From assembly GCA_026400305.1 (NCBI GenBank), contig JAPLPI010000043.1:1-7929 (forward strand): 7,929 nt of DNA, given 5' to 3'. The notes under the pieces are model-generated. The model saw nothing but the letters and a program-made list of their open reading frames with translations, did not search any database and was not told the DNA's origin. This DNA is from Alphaproteobacteria bacterium (lineage in GTDB: Bacteria > Pseudomonadota > Alphaproteobacteria > Micropepsales > Micropepsaceae). The position numbers and the translations under genes are program-made. How positions within the stretch are numbered: position 1 is the first letter of the stretch; every line of letters starts with the position of its first letter. This document shows positions 1 through 7,559 of the stretch, piece by piece.

Positions 1-17
1 GCCGCGAGCGTAGCGAG

Positions 18-106
18 TGGTGGCCCCGGTCTGAGTCGAACAGACACGTCCCTTTCGGAACAACGGATTTTAAGTCCGGTGCGTCTACCAGTTCCGCCAC
101 GGGGCC
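18..106 (-). tRNA. tRNA-Leu (anticodon UAA), CCA encoded
   Basis: Read on the minus strand, the acceptor arm GGCCCCG (106-100) pairs with CGGGGCC near the 3' end, followed by discriminator A (21) and an encoded CCA (20-18). The anticodon loop is CTTAAAA, giving anticodon UAA, which reads UUA/UUG leucine codons. The variable arm is long (GTTCC-GAAA-GGGAC), as expected of a class II tRNA such as Leu. The T arm GTCTG/CAGAC encloses a TTCGACT loop. All arms are intact. A weak -10-like TACGAT lies upstream at 127-122, without a convincing -35. Confidence 0.96.
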
Positions 107-234
107 AAGACGTGAAGAACTATCGTAATCGCAGTTGAAGGGCGATCACGGCGGCGGTGCGTCCGTGGGAATGGGAATCTGCGCTCATGGCGCCAGATTA
201 GGCCGCGGGCGCGGTCCCTTCAATGTCGTGTCAG

Positions 235-365
235 CTAAGCGGTAACCAGCGCCTTAGGCGCGCCATCCAGATCGCTCGCATCCATCACGGCAGCGATATC
301 GACCCGGTGCAATGCTCGGTCGCCACGAACGCGCCGTCTTTGATGTATTTGATGAGAAACGCCAT
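235..365 (-). pseudogene. Possible degraded small minus-strand gene
   Basis: An ATG at 365-363 opens a short frame reading MAFLIKYIKDGAFVATEHCT and ending at TGA 287-285. An overlapping frame one base away then reads VDIAAVMDASDLDGAPKALV and stops at TAG 237-235. Both halves look protein-like, and the first resembles the start of small alphaproteobacterial proteins that open with an (I/L)-K-Y-x-K-D-G pattern. Joining them needs a single-base shift or an internal deletion at around 300. No good ribosome binding site precedes the ATG; the upstream sequence is a TTTTT stretch and a G10 run. It may be a gene remnant, a sequencing slip, or chance. The family is not recognised with confidence. Confidence 0.25.
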
Positions 366-380
366 GCTCTAAAAACCACG

Positions 381-390
381 CCCCCCCCCC
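381..390. repeat. Homopolymer run of ten C
   Basis: Ten consecutive C on the plus strand (ten G on the minus strand) sit 15 bases upstream of the ATG of the possible small minus-strand gene. Runs of this length are prone to slippage both in cells and in sequencing, so the exact length is uncertain. Confidence 0.9.
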
Positions 391-511
391 GAGTTCCGCA
401 CTTCGTTTAAACATTTGCGTTCTGGCCGTACAAAATGCGCGGCCGATAATTATTCAAAACACTGATATCATTGAGAAAAATATCTGACACTAAACCTGTA
501 GTTGCAGACGT

Positions 512-539
512 TTGACATGCTAAAGTCGCTGCATATAGT
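512..539 (+). promoter_or_regulatory. Sigma70-type promoter for rpsD
   Basis: A perfect -35 TTGACA (512-517) is followed after 16 bases by TATAGT (534-539), five of six matches to TATAAT. Transcription would begin near 546, leaving a leader of about 45 nt before the rpsD ATG. This is the best promoter match in the window and is correctly placed for a highly expressed ribosomal protein gene. Confidence 0.8.
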
Positions 540-589
540 GCGCGCCTTTCCGGCACCTAAGCCGTACCAAAATTCGAAAAGCAGGACTG

Positions 590-1204
590 ATGAGCAAGCG
601 CCAAAATTCCAAGTACAAGCTCGATCGCCGCATGGGCGAGAATATCTGGGGCCGCCCCAAGAGCCCGGTCAACAAGCGCTCCTATGGTCCGGGCCAGCAC
701 GGGCAGCGCCGCGCCAAGAAGCTGTCGGACTATGGCACCCAGCTGCAGGCCAAGCAGAAGCTAAAGGGCTATTACGGCAACATCACCGAGCGCCAGTTCC
801 GCAAGTATTACACCGACGCAGCGCGCCGCCCCGGCGATACCGGCGAGAACATGATCGGCCTGCTGGAAACCCGCCTGGACACCGTTGTCTATCGCGCCAA
901 GTTCGTGCCGACCCCGTTCGCCGCCCGCCAGCTGGTTAGCCACGGCCACGTCAAGGTCAATGGCCGCCGCGTCACCATCGCCTCGTATCATGTGACCGAA
1001 AAGGACACGATCGAGCTGGGTCCCAAGGCCCGCGAAATGGCGCTGGTTCTGGAAGCCTCCAAGAGCGCCGAGCGCGATACGCCAGACTTCTTGGATGTCA
1101 GCGAAGCCAAGTCGGTGAAGCTGCTGCGCACCCCCAAGCTGGCGGACGTTCCCTACGCCGTGCAGATGGAACCGCATCTCATCGTGGAATTCTATTCGCG
1201 TTAA
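590..1204 (+). CDS. rpsD: 30S ribosomal protein S4
   Basis: This 204-residue protein is the small-subunit protein S4, a primary 16S rRNA binder that nucleates assembly of the 30S body and helps maintain decoding accuracy. The N-terminal region contains the conserved RSYGPGQHG segment (30-38), and the S4 RNA-binding domain covers roughly 92-155, with [11 protein letters not shown] at 92-102 and [17 protein letters not shown] at 112-128. The N-terminus has no cysteine cluster, so it is the zinc-free form. The ATG at 590 starts with the usual MSKR and follows an AGGA at 583-586, which is rather close (3 nt). The gene stands alone here, with its own strong promoter and a hairpin after the stop, rather than in an alpha-operon setting. 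In some bacteria S4 regulates its own synthesis, but nothing in the short leader proves that here. Confidence 0.98.
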   Translation: MSKRQNSKYKLDRRMGENIWGRPKSPVNKRSYGPGQHGQRRAKKLSDYGTQLQAKQKLKGYYGNITERQFRKYYTDAARRPGDTGENMIGLLETRLDTVVYRAKFVPTPFAARQLVSHGHVKVNGRRVTIASYHVTEKDTIELGPKAREMALVLEASKSAERDTPDFLDVSEAKSVKLLRTPKLADVPYAVQMEPHLIVEFYSR

Positions 1205-1226
1205 TTCGGCCTAAACGGGCATTGCG

Positions 1227-1272
1227 ACCACACCTCCGGCCCAGACATGGTCCGGAGGTGTGGTTGTATCTG
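1227..1272 (+). terminator. Perfect 13-bp hairpin after rpsD
   Basis: ACCACACCTCCGG (1227-1239) is exactly complementary to CCGGAGGTGTGGT (1252-1264), with a 12-nt loop. It begins 22 bases after the rpsD stop. The following sequence, TGTATCTG, is only moderately T-rich, so termination efficiency is uncertain, but position and stem strength fit an rpsD terminator. Confidence 0.7.
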
Positions 1273-1346
1273 GGCTGCTTTGGTGCGGAATGGAATATTG
1301 GGGCCCTCGTCGCGTTAGCTGTCGCACGCCCAAAAGGAGCCGCGCC

Positions 1347-1904
1347 ATGAATTTTTATGCCCGCAATCAGTCCGTGACACTGATGGCTGCTGTAAGCGGC
1401 ATTGCGCTGTCGGTCTGTCTCAGCCCCGCCTTCGCGCAGACCTATGCCTCGCCGGAACGCAACCGGGTTAATGCCGATGGCTTGCCCACCATCCATTCCA
1501 CCGCGGCGGAAAAAGCCGATACCGCCCGCATCAATCGCTAGGTCGGCGCCGGCAATCGCGTCGTGGATGATCGCGTCAGTGGCGAGAATGCCCGCTACAA
1601 CGATCTGCGGAACCGTTCTGCCGCCGAACGCAACGCCTATCACTGCGGGGCCTGGAACCGTGATGGCCGCTGGAGCGTCATGGACCGCGACACTAATCTG
1701 ATCGGTGGCCGGGTGCAGCTGATGAATGGCCGCAGCGTCGGCACCGACACTGACACCAGCTGCGGCCGGGGCGGTAGCGTTACGGCCCTGCTGGTCCGCC
1801 TGGACAACAATCGTACCGTTTGGATCGACGCATCGGATGTGCGCTACACCCGAGTCGACCGGGTGATCATGACCAACCAAGATCGCGGCGACCTGCGCCT
1901 CTGA
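1347..1904 (+). pseudogene. Small exported protein gene interrupted by in-frame TAG
   Basis: The ATG at 1347 follows a strong AAAAGGAG site (1332-1339). The product begins with a signal peptide: positive residue R6, a hydrophobic stretch about 10-25, and an A-F-A site with probable cleavage after residue 30, so the protein is destined for the periplasm. Codon 65 is TAG (1539-1541). The same frame then continues without another stop to TGA 1902-1904 and keeps GC-rich third positions, so read-through would give 185 residues. The downstream half has two cysteines (in YHCGAW and SCGRGG) and a C-terminal segment with LLVRLDNN and VWIDASDVRY that looks like a folded beta-rich domain. A GTG at 1563 could start a downstream fragment, but it lacks a ribosome binding site and would lack the signal peptide. 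I do not recognise the family. The stop is either a recent nonsense mutation (one change from CAG, GAG or TGG) or a sequence error. Confidence 0.7.
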
Positions 1905-1930
1905 TCGACTTCAGTCCGCCCAGAAACGAC

Positions 1931-1963
1931 AAGGGCCTTTCTTAAGAAAGGCCTTTTCGTTTT
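1931..1963 (+). terminator. Rho-independent terminator
   Basis: GGCCTTTC (1934-1941) pairs with GAAAGGCC (1946-1953) around a TTAA loop, and the stem extends through one G-T wobble and two A-T pairs. TTTTCGTTTT follows on the plus strand, making a good terminator for the exported-protein gene. It lies between convergent genes; read on the minus strand behind grxD, the T-tract is much poorer. Confidence 0.85.
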
Positions 1964-1987
1964 GCGGGGGGCCGGTAAACCGGCGGA

Positions 1988-2320
1988 TCAGGCGGTTTCG
2001 AGCGTTACGCCATGCTCTTCCAGGAAGGGCGCCAACTCTTCCTGCTCGAACATTTCCTTGATGATGTCGCAGCCGCCCACGAACTCGCCCTTCACATACA
2101 GCTGGGGGACGGTAGGCCAGTTGGAATAGGTCTTGATGCCTTCACGGATTTCGGGGTCTTCCAGCACGTTCACGGCTTTGAACTTGACGCCGAGGTGGGA
2201 CAGGATCTGCACGGTCACGGCCGAGAAGCCGCACTGCGGAAAGCCGGGGGTGCCCTTCATGAACAGCAGCACATCGTTGCTCTTCACTTCGTCGGCAATA
2301 CGGGCCTGGACATCAGACAT
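1988..2320 (-). CDS. grxD: Monothiol glutaredoxin, Grx4/CGFS family
   Basis: This 110-residue protein is a single-domain CGFS glutaredoxin. The family binds a bridging 2Fe-2S cluster with glutathione, works with BolA proteins, and transfers or stores clusters in the cytoplasm rather than acting mainly as a disulfide reductase. The active site CGFS is at 30-33, preceded by the conserved K22 and GTP of MKGTP (21-25). The glutathione-binding WPTVPQLY (68-75) and GGCD (82-85) motifs are present. Length and domain match the short bacterial form. The ATG at 2320 follows a GCGAGAG-like site. In many alphaproteobacteria grxD directly follows bolA; here the two are separated by an opposing rsm22-like gene, so grxD needs its own promoter. 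Confidence 0.96.
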   Translation of the reverse strand: MSDVQARIADEVKSNDVLLFMKGTPGFPQCGFSAVTVQILSHLGVKFKAVNVLEDPEIREGIKTYSNWPTVPQLYVKGEFVGGCDIIKEMFEQEELAPFLEEHGVTLETA

Positions 2321-2348
2321 TTGGGAACTCTCGCTGAAACTCGTCTAA

Positions 2349-2377
2349 GATCTAATCACGGTGTGGCAATGGGTCAA
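2349..2377 (-). promoter_or_regulatory. Candidate grxD promoter
   Basis: On the minus strand TTGACC (2377-2372, five of six matches) is followed after 17 bases by TAGATC (2354-2349), a weak -10. Transcription would begin around 2342, about 20 nt before the grxD ATG. The -10 match is poor, so this is only a candidate. Its placement supports the shorter Rsm22 start at 2412, since the promoter then lies between the two genes. Confidence 0.35.
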
Positions 2378-2411
2378 GGCGGCCTGGAAACCTCCGTTTT
2401 TCAGGGTTTTG

Positions 2412-3353
2412 ATGCAACTGCCGGCCGCTTTAACCACCGCCATCGCGGCCCTGCTGGAAGGGGTGCCGCGCGCCGACATGATCGCGGCCGCGCTGCAGCA
2501 ATCGGCCGGGTACCGTAAGGGCGCCACCTCGGGGGCCATTGTCACGCCGGCCCAGGCGGCCGCCTATGCCATCGCGCGCATGCCTGCCACCTATGCGGCA
2601 TGTGCCGCAGTGTTTGCGCGCCTAGCAGACGTGATGCCGGACTTTGCGCCCACCAGCCTGCTGGATGTGGGCGCCGGTACGGGCGCGGCGAGTTGGGCGG
2701 CGGTGACGCAATGGCCGGATTTCACCTCCGTCACCATGCTGGATCACAATCCCGCGCTGCGCAGCCTGGCGCGCAAGCTGGCGGATACCGGGTCGTTGGC
2801 GGGCGCGGACATTCTTTCCGGCGATCTTGGCGCGGACAAGCCGCAGACGGACCTGATGGTCGCCAGCTATGTGCTGGCCGAATTGCCTCAGACTTCGGCG
2901 GCGGCAACGGCGCGGCATTTGTGGGCTTCGGGCGCGCAGGTGCTGGCGCTAATCGAACCGGGCACGCCGGATGGCTTTGCCCGGATCCGTGCCGCGCGTG
3001 CGGCGCTGATCGAAGACGGCGCATATGTCGCCGCGCCCTGCACGCATGATAATGCATGTCCGATGGCCGGAGACGATTGGTGCCACTTCAGTCAAAGATT
3101 ACCGCGTAGCCGCGACCATATGCTGCTCAAAGGCGCCAACGTGCCGTTCGAGGATGAGCGCTACAGTTATGTCGTGGTAACGCGGCATAAGATAAGCGAC
3201 GGCGCGCGCATTTTGGCGCCGCCGTTGGAAACCAAGCTTGGCCTGACTTTCAAGCTGTGCGATGCAAGCGGCTTGCGGACGCAGTTCGTGGCGTCACGCG
3301 ACAAGGACGAATATCGCCGTGTGCGAAAACGAAGATGGGGAGATCTCTTCTAA
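2412..3353 (+). CDS. Rsm22/METTL17-family methyltransferase-like protein
   Basis: This protein of 313 residues belongs to the Rsm22 family, whose mitochondrial members (yeast Rsm22, human METTL17) bind the small ribosomal subunit during assembly. A Rossmann-type SAM-binding motif, LLDVGAGTG, lies at 83-91, an acidic LDH at 110-112, and the family segment IEPGTPDGF at 181-189. Cysteines at 210, 216 and 224 (C-x5-C-x7-C) plus C283 match the arrangement of the 4Fe-4S ligands reported for METTL17. The C-terminus is very basic (RRVRKRRW), consistent with rRNA contact. The chosen ATG at 2412 follows AGGG (2403-2406) and gives the usual MQLP start; a GTG at 2361 would add 17 residues that do not look like the family. 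It is divergent from grxD and converges on bolA with a 31-nt gap. Whether the bacterial protein methylates rRNA is not known from sequence. Confidence 0.9.
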   Translation: MQLPAALTTAIAALLEGVPRADMIAAALQQSAGYRKGATSGAIVTPAQAAAYAIARMPATYAACAAVFARLADVMPDFAPTSLLDVGAGTGAASWAAVTQWPDFTSVTMLDHNPALRSLARKLADTGSLAGADILSGDLGADKPQTDLMVASYVLAELPQTSAAATARHLWASGAQVLALIEPGTPDGFARIRAARAALIEDGAYVAAPCTHDNACPMAGDDWCHFSQRLPRSRDHMLLKGANVPFEDERYSYVVVTRHKISDGARILAPPLETKLGLTFKLCDASGLRTQFVASRDKDEYRRVRKRRWGDLF

Positions 3354-3384
3354 TGGCCGCTCTGGCTTTCGCCGACGCTCCGCC

Positions 3385-3618
3385 CTAGTCCTTGGCCACG
3401 GTAGTCAGTTGCAGGGCATGCAGCACGCCGCCCATGTTGCCCTTGAGCGCCGCATAGACCATCTGGTGCTGGGCGACGCGGGGCTTGCCCTTGAAGGCGC
3501 TGGATTTGACCACGGCGGCCCAGTGATTGTCGTCACCGGCTAGGTCCTTTATCTCGATGTCCGCGTCGGGAAACGCGTCCTTGATGAACTTCTCGATTTC
3601 GCTGCCCTTCATGCCCAT
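3385..3618 (-). CDS. bolA: BolA family protein
   Basis: This 77-residue BolA-fold protein forms complexes with CGFS glutaredoxins, in which a conserved BolA histidine helps hold a shared 2Fe-2S cluster. The family core is visible as NHWAAVV (31-37), FKGKPRV (42-48) and QHQMVYAAL (50-58), with the invariant histidine at 51. A histidine at 32, in the variable loop, may be the second metal-facing residue. The start at 3618 has AAGGA (3631-3627), overlapping the purL stop, at 8-nt spacing; a second in-frame ATG two codons in is also possible. It follows purL by 11 nt and is probably the last gene of the purine operon. No convincing terminator lies between it and the convergent rsm22-like gene. 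It is the short form typical of genes beside grxD; the symbol is used in the family sense. Confidence 0.93.
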   Translation of the reverse strand: MGMKGSEIEKFIKDAFPDADIEIKDLAGDDNHWAAVVKSSAFKGKPRVAQHQMVYAALKGNMGGVLHALQLTTVAKD

Positions 3619-3629
3619 GACATCAATCC

Positions 3630-5834
3630 TTAGTCCGTCACCGGGATTTCTTCGCCCGACATGAAATTTGGGAACCAGTCTTCAAAGCCGACTTTCAGCT
3701 CGGCGATGGCCGCGCTGTCCTTATCGTCGAGCGTGATCTTGTCCCCGCCGGTCTTGCCCAGTTCCGCTACGGTGATGGCCGCGGCGATGGCTTCGGACAC
3801 GATCTTCTCGGCCTCGGCAAAGGGTGCGGCGATGACATAGCGCGCTTGGTCCTCGCCGAACCAGAACGGAATGGCGTCGGGCAACCCGGCAATGCCGACG
3901 GATGCGCCGATGCCACGCGGCATCGCCATTTCGGCAATCGCAACCAGCAAGCCGCCGTCGGACACGTCATGCACGGTATCGACGCGGCCTGCTTCGATCA
4001 GTCCGCGCACAAAATCGCCGTGCTTCTTTTCGATGGCCAGTTCAACCTTCGGGCTGGCGCCTTCTTCACGGCCTTCGATCTCGCGCAGATAGATTGACTG
4101 GCCCAGATGGCCCCTGGTCTCGCCGATCAGGATGATCACGTCGTTGCTGCGCTTGAACGCCACCGTCGCCATTTTGGTGACGTCCTTCATCAGGCCGACG
4201 GCGCCAATGGCGGGGGTGGGCAAGATGCCTTCGCCATTGGTTTCGTTGTAGAGTGAGCAATTGCCGCCGATGACGGGGAAGTCCAGCGCCCGGCAGGCGG
4301 CGCCGATGCCGTCGATGCCGGCCACGATTTCCCACATGATCTCGGGCTTTTGTGGATTGCCGTAATTCAGATTGTCCGTGACGGCCAGCGGCAGCGCGCC
4401 CACCGCTGTCAGGTTGCGCCAGGCTTCCGCCACGGCCTGCTTGCCGCCTTCAAAGGGATCGGGCCTGCAATAGCGCGGCGTCACGTCTGTGGTGATGGCC
4501 AGCGCCTTGTTAGTGCCATGGATGCGCACGACCGCGGCGTCCCCGCCCGGCACCTGCACCGTGTCGGACATCACGGTGTGGTCATACTGTTCCCACACCC
4601 AGCGGCGCGAGGCCATGTCGGGCGAAGCGAGAATAGTTTTCAGCGACGCCAGCACTGGCTTGGACTTGTCGTAAGCCGGTTCGCCTGCCATCGGCTTGCG
4701 CTCGGCATAGGGACGCTCATAGATCGGGGCCGCATCGGACAAGGCGGTGATGGGCATGTCGGCTTCGACCTTGCCCTTGTGCTTGACGACAAGACGGCTG
4801 GTGTCGGTGGTGATGCCGATGACGGCGAAGTCCAGCTCCCACTTCTTGAAGATGGCTTCGGCCTGGGCTTCGCGGCCGGGCTTCAGCACCGCCAGCATGC
4901 GCTCCTGGCTTTCCGACAGCATCATCTCATAGGCGGTCATGTTGGTTTCGCGCTGGGGCACCTTGTCGAGATCCAGCTCGATGCCCGAGCCACCCTTGTC
5001 GCCCATTTCGGCGGACGAAGAAGTGAGGCCCGCCGCGCCCATGTCCTGGATGGCGATGATCGCGTCGGTAGCCATCAGTTCCAGGCAGGCTTCCAGCAGC
5101 AGCTTTTCGGTGAAGGGATCGCCGACCTGCACGGTGGGGCGCTTTTCTTCCGACGCGTCGTCAAACTCGGCCGACGCCATGGTGGCGCCGTGGATGCCGT
5201 CGCGGCCCGTCTTGGAGCCGACATAGACCACCGGATTTCCGGCGCCCTTGGCGGCCGACAGGAAAATCTTGTCCTGGCGGGCCAGGCCCACGCACATGGC
5301 ATTGACCAGGATGTTGCCGTTGTAGCTGGGATGGAAATTGACCTCGCCGCCCACGGTCGGCACGCCCATGCAGTTGCCATAGCCGCCGATACCCGACACC
5401 ACGCCTGACACCAGGTGGCGGGTCTTGGGGTGCGACGGCTCGCCGAACCGCAGCGCGTTCATCATGGCGATGGGGCGCGCGCCCATGGTGAAGACGTCGC
5501 GCATGATGCCGCCCACGCCGGTGGCCGCACCCTGATAGGGCTCGATGAAGGATGGGTGGTTGTGGCTTTCCATCTTGAAGATGGCGGCATCGCCATCGCC
5601 GATGTCAATCACGCCGGCATTCTCGCCGGGACCCTGGATCACCCAGGGCGCCTTGGTGGGCAGCTTCTTCAGATGGGCGCGGGTGGACTTGTAGGAGCAA
5701 TGCTCCGACCACATCACGCTGAAGATGCCCAGCTCGACGAAAGACGGTTCGCGCCCCATCAGGTCGAGAATCTTCTGATATTCGGCATCCGAAAGCCCGT
5801 GCTCGCGGACCATCTCAGGCGTGATCTTGGTCAT
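3630..5834 (-). CDS. purL: Phosphoribosylformylglycinamidine synthase subunit PurL
   Basis: This is the catalytic synthetase subunit that uses ATP and ammonia (delivered by PurQ) to convert FGAR to FGAM, the fourth step of IMP synthesis. At 734 residues it is the small PurL form, which requires separate PurS and PurQ partners, unlike the fused enzyme of about 1300 residues in gammaproteobacteria. The N-terminus contains [10 protein letters not shown] (42-51), with probable catalytic His45, and ESHNHPS (89-95), followed by the glycine-rich [12 protein letters not shown] (102-113). The middle region has [20 protein letters not shown], and the second half has [20 protein letters not shown] and [16 protein letters not shown], as expected of the two pseudo-symmetric AIRS-like halves. 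It starts 7 nt after the purQ stop with only a weak GAG-type ribosome site, so coupled translation is likely. Confidence 0.98.
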   Translation of the reverse strand: MTKITPEMVREHGLSDAEYQKILDLMGREPSFVELGIFSVMWSEHCSYKSTRAHLKKLPTKAPWVIQGPGENAGVIDIGDGDAAIFKMESHNHPSFIEPYQGAATGVGGIMRDVFTMGARPIAMMNALRFGEPSHPKTRHLVSGVVSGIGGYGNCMGVPTVGGEVNFHPSYNGNILVNAMCVGLARQDKIFLSAAKGAGNPVVYVGSKTGRDGIHGATMASAEFDDASEEKRPTVQVGDPFTEKLLLEACLELMATDAIIAIQDMGAAGLTSSSAEMGDKGGSGIELDLDKVPQRETNMTAYEMMLSESQERMLAVLKPGREAQAEAIFKKWELDFAVIGITTDTSRLVVKHKGKVEADMPITALSDAAPIYERPYAERKPMAGEPAYDKSKPVLASLKTILASPDMASRRWVWEQYDHTVMSDTVQVPGGDAAVVRIHGTNKALAITTDVTPRYCRPDPFEGGKQAVAEAWRNLTAVGALPLAVTDNLNYGNPQKPEIMWEIVAGIDGIGAACRALDFPVIGGNCSLYNETNGEGILPTPAIGAVGLMKDVTKMATVAFKRSNDVIILIGETRGHLGQSIYLREIEGREEGASPKVELAIEKKHGDFVRGLIEAGRVDTVHDVSDGGLLVAIAEMAMPRGIGASVGIAGLPDAIPFWFGEDQARYVIAAPFAEAEKIVSEAIAAAITVAELGKTGGDKITLDDKDSAAIAELKVGFEDWFPNFMSGEEIPVTD

Positions 5835-5841
5835 GCTCGTC

Positions 5842-6510
5842 TCAAGAAAGGGCTTCGATCAGGCTTTGGAAAAGCCCACGGCCGTCGGTGCCGCCCAACG
5901 CATTGTCCACCACCCGCTCGGGATGGGGCATCAGGCCCAGCACATTGCGTTTTTCGCTCAGGATGCCGGCGATATTGCGCGCCGAGCCGTTGGGGTTCTC
6001 GCCCTTGGCATAACGGAAGGCGACGCGGTTCTCGCCTTCCAGGCGGTCCAGCGTGTCTTCATCGGCGAAATAGCTGCCTTCACCATGGGCCACCGGGAAG
6101 GTGACGCGCTGGCCATTCTCATATTTGCGGGTAAAGCCGGACTGGGTTTCCTGGACCTCCAGGCCCACCGGCTTGCAGACGAATTTCAGCGCCGCATTGC
6201 GCATCAGGGCACCCGGCAGCATGTGGCTTTCGGTCAGCACCTGAAAGCCGTTGCAGACGCCCAGCACCATGCCGCCCTTGTCGGCATGCGCCTTGACCGA
6301 GCGCATCACCACCGACTGGCTGGCCATGGCGCCGCAGCGCAGATAATCGCCATAGGAAAAACCGCCCGGCAGCACCACCAGGTCCACGTCGGGAAGCTCG
6401 CTGTCCTGGTGCCAGACCATGGCGGGCGTCTTGCCCGTCATCTGCTCCAGCGCCACCTTGGCGTCGCGGTCGCAGTTGGAAGCGGGAAAAACGATGACCG
6501 CGGATTTCAT
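5842..6510 (-). CDS. purQ: Phosphoribosylformylglycinamidine synthase subunit PurQ (glutaminase)
   Basis: This 222-residue class I glutamine amidotransferase hydrolyses glutamine and passes ammonia to PurL. The nucleophile is Cys86 in [10 protein letters not shown] (83-92), and the catalytic His196 and Glu198 lie in MPHPERV (194-200). The oxyanion-strand motif [14 protein letters not shown] is at 47-60. The ATG at 6510 gives the standard [14 protein letters not shown] start and overlaps the purS stop as ATGA (6510-6507), which argues against a longer upstream extension that would run into purS. Its length equals that of other stand-alone PurQ proteins. Confidence 0.98.
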   Translation of the reverse strand: MKSAVIVFPASNCDRDAKVALEQMTGKTPAMVWHQDSELPDVDLVVLPGGFSYGDYLRCGAMASQSVVMRSVKAHADKGGMVLGVCNGFQVLTESHMLPGALMRNAALKFVCKPVGLEVQETQSGFTRKYENGQRVTFPVAHGEGSYFADEDTLDRLEGENRVAFRYAKGENPNGSARNIAGILSEKRNVLGLMPHPERVVDNALGGTDGRGLFQSLIEALS

Positions 6511-6761
6511 TGCTTGATTTCGATCTCGTATTTTTCGATCACGGTATTGGCGAGCAGCTTCTCGCACATCGCCTTGAGGTCGGTCCTGGCCGCCTCGGCA
6601 TCGCTACCGGACAGTTCCAGATCGATCACCTTGCCTTGGCGCACTTCGCCGACAGAACCAAAGCCCAGACCGTTCAGGGCATGGCCGATGGCCTTGCCCT
6701 GGGGGTCCAGGACGCCATTCTTGAGAGTAATAAAAACGCGGGCTTTCACGGCAGAACTCAC
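6507..6761 (-). CDS. purS: Phosphoribosylformylglycinamidine synthase subunit PurS
   Basis: PurS is a small protein that bridges PurQ and PurL and is needed for FGAM synthase activity. The sequence shows the family core [17 protein letters not shown] near the N-terminus, [13 protein letters not shown] in the middle, and [18 protein letters not shown] at the end. Two GTG starts are possible. The one at 6761 (84 residues) overlaps the purC stop as GTGA and would favour coupled translation; the one at 6749 gives the more usual MKARVFI start (80 residues). Neither has a clear ribosome binding site, which favours coupling and hence 6761. The 3' end overlaps purQ by four bases. Confidence 0.95.
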   Translation of the reverse strand: MSSAVKARVFITLKNGVLDPQGKAIGHALNGLGFGSVGEVRQGKVIDLELSGSDAEAARTDLKAMCEKLLANTVIEKYEIEIKQ

Positions 6762-7522
6762 TGTACGAGCACGGGACCTTTGTTCTCGCCTTGCACCGAT
6801 TCGGGCATGATTCCCAAGCGCTTTGCTACTTCGCTGTAAGCCTCAATCACACCGCCCATGTCGCGGCGGAAACGGTCCTTGTCCATCTTCTCGTTGGTGG
6901 TGACGTCCCACAGCCGGCAATTGTCCGGGCTGATCTCGTCGGCCAGCACGATGCGCATATAGTCGTTTTCCCACAACCGGCCGAACTCCAGCTTGAAGTC
7001 CACCAGCTTGATGCCGGCGCCCAGGAACAGGCCCGACAGGAAGTCGTTGACCCGGATGGTCAGGTTGACCATGTCGTCCAGGTCCTGCGGCGATGCCCAG
7101 CCAAAGGCGGTGATGTGTTCTTCGCTGACCCACGGATCGTTCAGCCCGTCATTCTTGTAGTAATATTCGATGATGGAGCGGGGCAGGGCGGTGCCTTCCT
7201 CGATCCCCAGCCGCTTGGACATGGAGCCGGCGGCGACATTGCGCACCACCACTTCCAGCGGAATGATTTCAACTTCCTTGATCAGCTGCTCGCGCATGTT
7301 CAGGCGGCGCACAAAATGGGTCGGCACGCCGATTCCGGCCAGCTGGGTCATCAGATATTCGCTGATGCGGTTGTTGAGGACGCCCTTGCCCTCGATCGTA
7401 TCCTTCTTGGCGCCATTGCCGGCGGTCGCGTCGTCCTTGAAATACTGGATGACGGTGCCCGGCTCGGTGCCTTCGTAAAGGATCTTGGCTTTGCCTTCGT
7501 AAATGACGCGGCGGCGCTTCAT
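6758..7522 (-). CDS. purC: SAICAR synthetase (phosphoribosylaminoimidazole-succinocarboxamide synthase)
   Basis: PurC joins aspartate to CAIR using ATP to give SAICAR, a later step of the same purine pathway. The 254-residue protein opens with [16 protein letters not shown] (3-18), the ATP-binding N-terminal part. Both family signatures are present: [15 protein letters not shown] (86-100) and LVDFKLEFG (173-181), with ADEISPD at 194-200. The ATG at 7522 follows TAAGGA (AAGGA at 7535-7531) with 8-nt spacing. The frame is open upstream to 7645, but the extra 41 residues lack family resemblance and would cover the leader hairpin, so the shorter start is used. It is the first gene of the purC-purS-purQ-purL-bolA run and is divergent from the DUF1476 gene. 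Confidence 0.98.
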   Translation of the reverse strand: MKRRRVIYEGKAKILYEGTEPGTVIQYFKDDATAGNGAKKDTIEGKGVLNNRISEYLMTQLAGIGVPTHFVRRLNMREQLIKEVEIIPLEVVVRNVAAGSMSKRLGIEEGTALPRSIIEYYYKNDGLNDPWVSEEHITAFGWASPQDLDDMVNLTIRVNDFLSGLFLGAGIKLVDFKLEFGRLWENDYMRIVLADEISPDNCRLWDVTTNEKMDKDRFRRDMGGVIEAYSEVAKRLGIMPESVQGENKGPVLVQ

Positions 7523-7540
7523 GGCAGTGGTCCTTAGGTC

Positions 7541-7559
7541 AAAAAGGGCGGCTCCGCCC
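7541..7559 (-). terminator. Terminator-like hairpin in the purC leader
   Basis: On the minus strand GGGCG-GAGC-CGCCC (7559-7546) forms a 5-bp all-GC stem with a 4-nt loop, immediately followed by TTTTT (7545-7541). It ends 5 nt before the purC ribosome binding site. There is no minus-strand gene upstream whose transcript it would end, because the neighbour is divergent, so it may act as an attenuator of the pur operon. The short stem leaves this uncertain. Confidence 0.45.

Larger units (their letters stand above)
107..511. other. Intergenic stretch with no intact gene
   Basis: About 400 bases lie between the tRNA and the rpsD promoter without an intact gene on either strand. The stretch holds a possible degraded small minus-strand gene (235-365), a run of ten C (381-390), and an AT-rich part at about 446-500 with the short inverted repeat GATAT (464-468) / ATATC (480-484). 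A small GC hairpin at about 201-217 has no U-run and is not called a terminator. Confidence 0.6.

Noticed and set aside
1..17. GCGAG repeated at 4-8 and 13-17 beside the tRNA, considered as an attachment-site or integration mark
   Set aside because: Short GCGAGCGTAGCGAG-type sequence is common in high-GC genomes. There is no integrase and no duplicated tRNA 3' end within the window.
1179..1880. Long open frame on the minus strand opposite the exported-protein gene (233 codons)
   Set aside because: It is antisense to a gene with its own ribosome site, signal peptide and terminator; its translation is low-complexity A/G/I/R-rich and resembles no family, as expected from high-GC shadow frames. 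It also crosses the rpsD hairpin.
2361..2411. Longer Rsm22 start at GTG 2361
   Set aside because: The added 17 residues do not resemble the family N-terminus, no ribosome site precedes it, and it would overlap the candidate grxD promoter. ATG 2412 with AGGG is better.
4350..5408. Long plus-strand frame (352 codons) opposite purL
   Set aside because: It is antisense to an unmistakable purL and rich in H/G/R/A without motifs; a high-GC artefact.
5821..6810. Plus-strand frame (329 codons) opposite purQ and purS
   Set aside because: It covers three genes with recognised active-site motifs on the other strand and shows no domain of its own.
6791..7537. Plus-strand frame (248 codons) opposite purC
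   Set aside because: It is a shadow of purC with no ribosome site and no recognisable domain.
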